A stretch of DNA of 15,000 bases, from NCBI GenBank assembly GCA_002104895.1, contig MCFG01000118.1:112501-127500 (forward strand), written 5' to 3'. Numbering within the stretch: the first letter of the stretch is position 1; each line of letters begins with the position of its first letter. Source of the stretch: Anaeromyces robustus. Its lineage: Eukaryota; Neocallimastigomycota; Neocallimastigomycetes; Neocallimastigales; Neocallimastigaceae. A model generated the notes under the pieces. It was not told where the DNA came from. It saw only the letters and a list, made by a program, of their open reading frames with translations, and made no database searches. A program made the translations under genes and the position numbers. Below are positions 8,813 through 15,000 of the stretch, one piece after another.

Positions 8813-9240
8813 TAAAAACTAAACCAACTAATGAAATAAAACCATCTTATAAATTCATTTACAATAGCTTTACTGATCAATGTTTATATGCTCAAAGTAC
8901 AATTAATAAAAAACCAATTCTTAAAAAATGTGAAAATAACGATAAATTTAAATGGTATTTCTCTGATGGTTATATTCATTCTGCTGCTTTCCCAGAAAGA
9001 TGTTTAAATCTTATAGATCTTGAAAGTGGTAGAATTAAGGTCAGTGATTGTAAAGAAAGTAATACTTTTGAAATAGATGTTACTTTTGGTGCTATTTATT
9101 CATCTATTCTTTCAGAAGATTACTGTATGGGTATTGGAGACGGATATCCAGCAAATGCTAATAGTGTTTACTTTAGAGATTGTGATCTTATTGAAGATCA
9201 ACATTGGGAAATTCTTAGTGTAACTCCTGTTGGTAAATAA
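7303..9240 (+). pseudogene. Secreted multidomain ricin-type (beta-trefoil) lectin gene, broken by two in-frame stops
   Basis: One frame runs from ATG 7303 to TAA 9238-9240 (645 codons) with no frameshift but two internal stops: TAA at 7330 (codon 10, inside the signal-peptide-like start MRYQLLFLT) and TAG at 7771 (codon 157). In the paralogue at 13645 the residue matching the TAG is Trp (TGG, 14104). Order: signal region, lectin domain A (7408-7770), lectin domain B (7816-8193), Thr linker, A-like domain 2 (8332-8700), Thr linker, A-like domain 3 (8848-9216), short tail. Domains show CLYAQS, KKCENN, FKWY, a Cys-Leu motif and the Q-x-W ending (DQHWEIL). This is the R-type sugar-binding fold only; no catalytic toxin part exists. 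The frame after 7774 is open, but its first Met (8011) is internal and has no signal peptide. GT-AG splicing cannot remove the first stop, because no GT precedes it in the exon. Alternatives are sequencing error or readthrough. Confidence 0.85.
8194..9216 (+). repeat. Recent tandem duplication of Thr-linker plus lectin module
   Basis: Two adjacent units, 8194-8700 (507 bp) and 8701-9216 (516 bp), are nearly identical at the DNA level. The 9-bp length difference is in the ACT-repeat linker. Both begin with a Thr/Ala linker (ACCGTTGCTACCGTT followed by ACT runs) and end at the HWEIL motif. Long stretches, such as the DNA encoding KKPILKKCENND, are also near-identical to domain A at 7408-7770, so all three A-type modules are young copies. 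Confidence 0.9.
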
Positions 9241-9466
9241 AATTACCATATTATTACTTTTGTCTAATAATTTATAAAAAAAATAATTAAACATTTTATG
9301 AATAAATTTAATATATAAATAAAATAATATAATTTTTAAATAAATTATTATTAGAATATAAATAGGTAAATAATAAATAATTTAGAATAATAAAAACAAA
9401 AATAAAAATAAATTTATTAATAAAAAAAAAAAAAAAATAAAAATAAATAATTAAATAAATAAAAAA

Positions 9467-9501
<35 letters not shown>

Positions 9502-9526
9502 AATATTAATAAAAAAATTAAAAAAA

Positions 9527-9584
<58 letters not shown>

Positions 9585-11071
9585 AAAAGCGAAAACAAAA
9601 CGAAACAAAAAATAAAAATAATATTATAAATATTTATGTTTTTTTTTTTTTTTAATTATTTTTATTTTTTTAATTATTTTTTACAATTTTTTCTTCAATT
9701 TTTTTTTTATTTTTTTTTTATAATATTATTTTTTAAATTTTAAATATCTTTCCTTTTATAACATATAATTGAAAATGATAACCTAAGGAAGAACATTTAT
9801 CTTTAATACAAATATTAATATTATTTTTTTTTATTTTATAATATTGAATAATATCTTTTAACTGGGAATTATTATAATTTCAGAAATTTATTATATTTTT
9901 CTTTATATTAAAAAAAAAATGAAAAAACGAAAAAAAAGAAAGTGTATTCTCATTTTTTAGTTTTAAATTATATATATGTATATATATTAATAAATATCTC
10001 TTTAAATAATAAATAAGATAAAAATAAAAAATAAAAAATAAAAAATAAAAAAAAAACGACAATTATTGTAACCATGAAATATCTCAATAAAGTTTAGGTT
10101 AACATAAAAACAAAAGGATATTATAACTTAAGTCACGTCACATTCCCATATTACAATGTTTTATATATATATTAATTACTTTATTATTTTATTTTATTTT
10201 ATTTTATTTTATGTTGTTATATCATATCATTCATATTATATATATATATTGAAATTATTAAACACACACTCCGAAAAAAAAAAAATTTTTTTTTTATGTG
10301 TTCTATATAGTTTCATAATTTTTTTTTTTTTTTTTATTTTAATTAAATTTTGTTAAAATTTTAATTTAACTTTATTAAAAATATATTTTTTATAGTTATT
10401 TTTTAATAAAATTTTTTTAAAAAAAAAAAAAAAAAACTTTATTAAAAAAAGTTATTGTGTGTATGTATATATCTATATAGAAAAATAAATAATACATTAT
10501 TATATATACTATTTTATTATATTAATATATTATTTAATATATAAATATATATTTAAAGATTATTATATTAAAAATATATAAAAATTTTATTTTTTTAAAA
10601 ATTTATAATTTCAAAAAATTTGGTAAACACAAAAAAACACAAAAAAAAACACAAAAGAAAAAAAATTATTTTTTTTAAAAAATTTTAAAACCTTAAAAAA
10701 TTTATCCTTATCCATTTAAATATTTTAATATTATTTATTTAAATATCTATTTATTTATTAATATTTACCAAATTTAATTGGTATAATTGATTAATTAAAA
10801 AATTATTAAATAAAACTTTATTTATTTAATGATAATTAATTTTTTATCTTTTATATAATAAAATATATAATATATTATATATAATATTATATTATAGTAT
10901 ATATTACCAATATTAAAAGTTATTATTTATGATGTAATAAATGTAATAATCAATAAACAATTTTTTTTATCCACTTTATAATTTTCTTTTCTTTTTTTTT
11001 TTATAATTAAAAATATTATTGTTATAATTTTTTATAACACATTAAAAAAAAAAAAAGTAAAAAGAGGAAAA
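9241..11071. other. AT-rich spacer without supported genes
   Basis: It starts with the presumed 3' region of the lectin pseudogene, then A/T simple sequence: (TAAA)n at 9467-9503, A52 at 9532-9583, AAAAAAT heptamers at about 10026-10052 and (ATTTT)5 at 10186-10210. A less biased patch at 10056-10155 (containing acgtcacattccc) and a minus-strand patch near 9766-9810 (DKCSSLGYHFQL) are the only hints of former function; neither is assignable. A CACAAAA-rich run at about 10625-10660 resembles one upstream of the 13645 gene. No RNA gene was seen. Confidence 0.65.
9532..9583. repeat. A52 homopolymer
   Basis: Fifty-two uninterrupted A on the + strand, the longest homopolymer in the window, about 290 bp after the stop of the lectin pseudogene. 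It follows A-rich (TAAA)n sequence and precedes a G/C-containing patch (caaaagcgaaaac). Confidence 0.95.
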
Positions 11072-11669
11072 ATGAACAATAAATATTTTCTATATATTTT
11101 AATAAATTTATCTATTATTTTTTTTTTCAGCTCATTTCATTTTTTTTTATTATTTTTAAGTAGATATTTTAACAATTTTTTTTTATTTATATAAATCTAA
11201 AATATGAAACTTTTTTTATTTTAATAATTTTTTATCCTTTTACAATTTATTTTTTAATGGATTTATAATAAATGCATTGATAAATGTTTATACATTTAAT
11301 ACAATAATACTATCTTTGAATTAAACATAGGAGAAGATTTTAATTTATGAATTGATAAATCAAAAAAAAAAAATAACATTTAAGTATTGGGAATGGTCAT
11401 TATATTGAAAATTGTAAAAAATCAAGTTTAATAATAAAAAAAGATCAATTAAGAATTATAGATTCTAGTTAATTTATTAATTATAACATATAAACTATAT
11501 AGATTGTTATTAAAAAAAATTAAATAAATGTTTATTATTTGTTATAAATTAAGATTTAGACCTTTAACTTGGTAGTTGTGATAATTCTGAATGTAAAATT
11601 AATAATCATTATCAATGTATAATTGAAGTAAATGTTTTTTTTAACATAATACTAAGACTATCAACATAA
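11072..11669 (+). pseudogene. Decayed relic of a lectin-family gene
   Basis: No single frame is open, but fragments of the neighbouring lectin family appear in the right order and strand. ATG at 11072 opens a hydrophobic, signal-like stretch (MNNKYFLYILINLSIIF) starting with MNN, as in the 13645 gene. TGG at 11258 reads WIYNKCIDKCLY, matching WIYNKKLGKCLY of that gene. Later, about 11400-11450 gives NGHYIENCKKSS, and 11527-11666 gives NKCLLFVIN, LGSCDNSECKI and IIEVNV with two stops, matching the CLNL, GSC/SDC and FEIDV positions of lectin modules. Many stops and AT-rich insertions separate them. This was read by eye; a fossil paralogue is the best explanation, but short AT-rich matches can mislead. 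Confidence 0.5.
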
Positions 11670-11784
11670 AAAAAATTTTTTTTATTGTAAACATTAATAT
11701 ACTCTTTTGATAAACCTTATAATAATTAATAAATAAAAATTAATAAATAAATATAATAAATATAATACTAGTTTTAAAATAAAA

Positions 11785-11850
11785 AATAGTAATGATAGTA
11801 ATAATAACAATCACAATAACAATAACAATAACAGTAACAATAATCATTAT
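11785..11850. repeat. AATAAC-type repeat, Asn-rich if translated
   Basis: Twenty-two codons alternating AAT/AAC with AGT, GAT and CAC read as an Asn/Ser stretch. It lies just past the lectin relic and directly abuts the minisatellite. The use of C in AAC and CAC is coding-like compared with the surrounding spacer, so it may be a former low-complexity linker. Confidence 0.6.
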
Positions 11851-12157
11851 ATAATCATCAAATAATAATATATACTTTCTATAATTTTTGTAAATTTTTA
11901 TAATTTATTCATAATCATCAAATAATAATATATACTTTCTATAATTTTTGTAAATTTTTATAATTTATTCATAATCATCAAATAATAATATATACTTTCT
12001 ATAATTTTTGTAAATTTTTATAATTTATTCATAATCATCAAATAATAATATATACTTTCTATAATTTTTGTAAATTTTTATAATTTATTCATAATCATCA
12101 AATAATAATATATACTTTCTATAATTTTTGTAAATTTTTATAATTTATTCATAATCA
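11851..12157. repeat. 60-bp minisatellite, five perfect copies
   Basis: Units begin at 11851, 11911, 11971, 12031 and 12091, each starting ataatcatcaaataataata and identical over all 60 bases, plus a 7-base partial copy at 12151-12157. Although 60 is a multiple of three, every frame on both strands has a stop within the unit, so it is non-coding. Perfect identity implies very recent expansion or homogenisation. Confidence 0.95.
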
Positions 12158-12430
12158 GAAAAAAATACTTTTTTTTTATTTCTTTCTTAATATATTATAG
12201 GTAATGAAATAATCAAGTTTTATTATTTTATTAAATAAAATAATAAAATATTTTTTAATGATGAATCAAAATAAGGAATGAAACGATTTTCTTTAATAAT
12301 TACCATAAACTTTATAAAAGAAAAAAAAATTTGATCTGAAGAATATTCGATGTTTAACATATTATTAAGAATTTAAATTTTTTAATAATCCAAATTTCAA
12401 AAAAAAAAAAAATTAATTTATTTATTATTA

Positions 12431-12465
12431 TAAATTAAATTAAATTAAATTAAATTAAATTAAAT
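12431..12465. repeat. (TAAAT)7 pentanucleotide repeat
   Basis: Seven uninterrupted copies of TAAAT in spacer DNA. Confidence 0.9.
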
Positions 12466-12794
12466 TATGAATGGGATACATATTAATCGTAAAGAAAAAA
12501 AAAAGCGTCATTTCTTAAAGAGAAAAGTTTGAATAACAGAAGGTTGAATAATAAAAAATAATATAATTATTTATATGTTTTATTATATATTTTTATTATT
12601 GAATATTGAATATAATTATTTTTTATTTCAAGATATAATATTTTATAGATTAAAGGAATGAAATAATTAAATTTATTCTAACTTTGAAAAAAAAATAATA
12701 AAAAAAAATGTTAAATTTTAAAATTTTAAATTTTAATTATAACCATTTAAAAGTTTATAATTAATAATATAATATACATAAACCATAATTTTTC

Positions 12795-12797
<3 letters not shown>

Positions 12798-12833
<36 letters not shown>
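12798..12833. repeat. (ATT)12 microsatellite
   Basis: Twelve uninterrupted ATT copies in the spacer upstream of the intact lectin gene. Confidence 0.9.
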
Positions 12834-13644
12834 TCTTTTTAGTAATTACAAAAAATCATGTTATTTTTTTTAATAAACATTATTTTATATATCTTTTTTT
12901 TTTTTTTTTTTTTTAATTTTTTGTGAAATTTTTTTTAAAAATTTTTAGTTGCTATTAATTAATAAAAAAAAATTTTTACTTTTTTCTTTTTCTTTTTTTT
13001 TTTTTTTTTTTACTTTTAATTTATTTATTTAATCAATATTTTTAATTTTTAATTTTTAATAAATAAAATTAACAAATAAAAATTACTCTTATTATCATTT
13101 AATAAAACTGTTATATTTAAAAACAATAATAATTTATATTTATATTTATTTTTATATTTTTTTTTCTTTTCTTTTTTTTTTTTTTTACTCTTATGTATAT
13201 TCATTTAAACATTTTAAAATATTACGTCATATCTATTATTAATATATATTATGATTAGATTGCATATTTTAATTAATTATTTTAATAATAGAAAAAAAAA
13301 TTATTTGTATATATATAGTAAAAAGAAAAAAAAAAAACACAGAAAAAGAAAACACAAAAAAAGTTTAATTAACGAAGTAAGATAATCAATAAAAAAAAAC
13401 GAAGAAAAAAAAACATATATATATAGGAAAAAAATTCATTAAAATTTTTACTTTAAAAAAATTTAAAAAAATAAAAATAAAAATAAGTAAATATATAATA
13501 ATTTATTTATTCTATTCCTTTATCTATCATAAATACATCAAAAAAAAAAAAATATTAGTTTTATTATACTTAAAACTTTTTTTTATTTGAATTATTATAA
13601 TAATTAATAATTTAACTATTAATATATATATATATATATCAAAA

Positions 13645-15000
13645 ATGAACAATCTTTTTTTATTATTTACAATAATTGTAATTTTAAATTACACTATAAA
13701 TAATTTTAGTGTATCAGCACAAAATATAGATTATGATAATCCTAAATGGATTTATAATAGTTATTATAATAAATGTTTATATACTCAAGCATCAATAAAT
13801 AAAAATGCTCTTCTAAAAGATTGTGATGATAATAATAAATTTAATTGGTTTATACCATCGGATCTTGAAGGTCAAATTCATTCAGGTGCTTATTCAAGTA
13901 GATGTTTACAACTTTCCGATGATAATAATGAAATTATAGTTGGTAGTTGTAGTGATGATGAAAATAATATCTTTATAATTACTGATGATGGTATAATCTA
14001 TTCCAATTTTTTATCTGATGAATATTGTATGGCTTTAGATGATAATACTGGAGTTATTAATTTCAATGAATGTTCATTAACTGATGATCAAATATGGTCA
14101 TTATGGGATAGAAATCCTAAAGATATTATTGAGGTTGAAACCCAAGAAGTTTGGATATATAATAAAAAATTAGGTAAATGTTTATATGGTAATAATTATA
14201 ATTATGTACCTATTATTAGTGATTGTAATGACAATAATCGTTCTAAATGGAAAATTCCAGTTTCTGGAGATGGTTTCTATCAATCCTCATATAAAAATAT
14301 TTGTTTAACAATCGGAGATATTGAGACTGGTAGTATTATTATGGGATATTGTAGTAATAATAGTATTATAAATGATATTAACCAATCTAAGAATAAAAAT
14401 AATATAATATCACCATTAGATGAAAATAAATGTTTAAGTTTAGTAAAATCTAATAATATTAATGATAGTTACACATTAAAAATGATGGAATGTAATAAAA
14501 ATAGTGATGATCAACAATGGGAAATTCTTACAACTAATCCAAATATTCCAAGATGTGGATCAGATATTGGAAGCTGTCCATCTGGTCAATGTTGTAATAA
14601 AGATGGTCTTTGTGGTACAGGTAATGATTATTGTGGTAAAGGATGTCAATCTCAATTTGGTAAATGTAATCCAACTACTACTAGAACTACTACTAGAACT
14701 ACTACTACCACCACTACTACTACCACTACTACTACTACCAAAAAAACTACTACCACTACTACTACTAAAAAAACTACTACTACTACTACTACTACTACTA
14801 AAAAAAGTGTACCAACTTTAAATCCTAAAGCTACTCCTGTATGGATTTATAATGAATCTACTAAAAAATGTTTATCTTATCAAGTAAATGTAAGTACAAA
14901 TCCTTTAATGCAAAATTGTGAAGACAATACAAAATTTAAATGGTATTTATCAAATGGTTATATTTATTCAGCTGCTAATACAAATAGATGTTTTAATCTT
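13645..15000 (+). CDS. Secreted ricin-type lectin / CBM18 protein (3' partial)
   Basis: The frame is open from ATG 13645 through the last base (452 codons) and continues beyond the window. MNN followed by a hydrophobic core and a likely cleavage after SVSA (Ala codon 13717) forms a signal peptide, which fixes the start. Order: lectin domain A (about 13750-14106, ending DDQIWSLW), lectin domain B (14149-14529, ending DDQQWEIL), CBM18 with eight Cys (14554-14667), Thr linker (about 14671-14814, TTTR and TTTTKK units), then the first part of a third lectin domain (from about 14836, WIYNESTKKCL, FKWYLSNG). Beta-trefoil R-type modules bind galactose-type or other sugars and CBM18 binds chitin, so it is probably an extracellular or wall carbohydrate-binding protein. 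It is the intact paralogue of the pseudogene at 7303, which lacks the CBM18. Any catalytic domain would have to lie past the window. Confidence 0.9.
   Translation, partial: MNNLFLLFTIIVILNYTINNFSVSAQNIDYDNPKWIYNSYYNKCLYTQASINKNALLKDCDDNNKFNWFIPSDLEGQIHSGAYSSRCLQLSDDNNEIIVGSCSDDENNIFIITDDGIIYSNFLSDEYCMALDDNTGVINFNECSLTDDQIWSLWDRNPKDIIEVETQEVWIYNKKLGKCLYGNNYNYVPIISDCNDNNRSKWKIPVSGDGFYQSSYKNICLTIGDIETGSIIMGYCSNNSIINDINQSKNKNNIISPLDENKCLSLVKSNNINDSYTLKMMECNKNSDDQQWEILTTNPNIPRCGSDIGSCPSGQCCNKDGLCGTGNDYCGKGCQSQFGKCNPTTTRTTTRTTTTTTTTTTTTTTKKTTTTTTTKKTTTTTTTTTKKSVPTLNPKATPVWIYNESTKKCLSYQVNVSTNPLMQNCEDNTKFKWYLSNGYIYSAANTNRCFNL
14554..14667 (+). other. CBM18 (hevein-like) module of the lectin gene
   Basis: A canonical eight-Cys arrangement: RCGSDIGSCPSGQCC, then DGLCG, DYCGKGC and QFGKC. 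The spacing fits hevein domains, with the Tyr before the sixth Cys in the usual position. It sits between lectin domain B and the Thr linker. Confidence 0.92.

Larger units (their letters stand above)
12158..13644. other. AT-rich spacer and upstream region of the intact lectin gene
   Basis: It holds (TAAAT)7 at 12431-12465, (ATT)12 at 12798-12833, T-runs near 12893-12914 and 12995-13011, and a purine-rich CACA/GAAAA run at about 13320-13420. A fragment at about 12328-12352 reads KNIRCLT, like KNICLT of the lectin gene, but it is too short to call. The last 20 bp before ATG 13645 are a TA run followed by TCAAAA, a plausible 5' leader; no defined promoter element can be assigned. Confidence 0.6.

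Noticed and set aside
7303-9240. A ribosome-inactivating (ricin A-type) toxin in the lectin genes
   Set aside because: Only B-chain-like sugar-binding beta-trefoil modules, linkers and CBM18 are visible; no catalytic N-glycosidase domain is present.
9417-9608. Minus-strand Phe-rich open frame
   Set aside because: Reverse of the A52 and (TAAA)n tracts.
9766-9810. Minus-strand fragment reading DKCSSLGYHFQL
   Set aside because: Too short and isolated; it vaguely recalls Cys-rich fungal modules but cannot be assigned.
14504-14821. Plus-strand Leu-rich frame inside the intact lectin gene
   Set aside because: Out-of-frame shadow of the CBM18 and Thr linker; the real frame is continuous through it.

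Overview
The window looks like nuclear DNA of a very AT-rich eukaryote, most probably an anaerobic gut fungus (Neocallimastigomycota, e.g. Neocallimastix/Piromyces/Anaeromyces relatives). The reasons are spacers that are almost pure A and T with long homopolymers and microsatellites, intronless coding blocks with strongly A/T-ending codons, and secreted multidomain proteins that combine hevein-type chitin-binding modules (CBM18), ricin-type beta-trefoil lectin modules and Thr-rich linkers. This assignment is inference. Other AT-rich eukaryotes such as dictyostelids have similar spacers, but CBM18 plus lectin architectures fit them less well.

Layout. (1) 2-3928, + strand: the 3' part of a secreted subtilisin-like (S8, proteinase K type) protease. 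Its start lies outside the window. After the peptidase come a CBM18 module, six tandem copies of an unfamiliar six-cysteine module, and a long Thr/Lys repeat tail. (2) 3929-7302: a gene-poor spacer of poly(A)/poly(T) tracts, microsatellites and several palindromes, including a perfect 33-bp-arm hairpin. (3) 7303-9240, + strand: a secreted lectin-family gene broken by two in-frame stop codons, whose 3' half is a fresh tandem duplication of a lectin module plus Thr linker. (4) 9241-13644: a second AT-rich spacer. It holds what I read as a heavily decayed relic of another lectin gene (11072-11669), an Asn-codon-like repeat, and five perfect copies of a 60-bp minisatellite (11851-12157). (5) 13645-15000, + strand: the intact 5' part of a paralogous lectin gene with signal peptide, two lectin domains, CBM18, Thr linker and the start of a third lectin domain. 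It runs off the end of the window.

The genes are all on the + strand and all encode secreted, carbohydrate-surface-oriented proteins. The lectins form a local family with one apparently intact member, one freshly broken member and one fossil, which points to ongoing birth and death by local duplication. The protease shares only the CBM18 module with them. No tRNA, rRNA, CRISPR array or recognisable transposase was seen. The lectin modules resemble only the sugar-binding B-type fold; no toxin catalytic domain is present.
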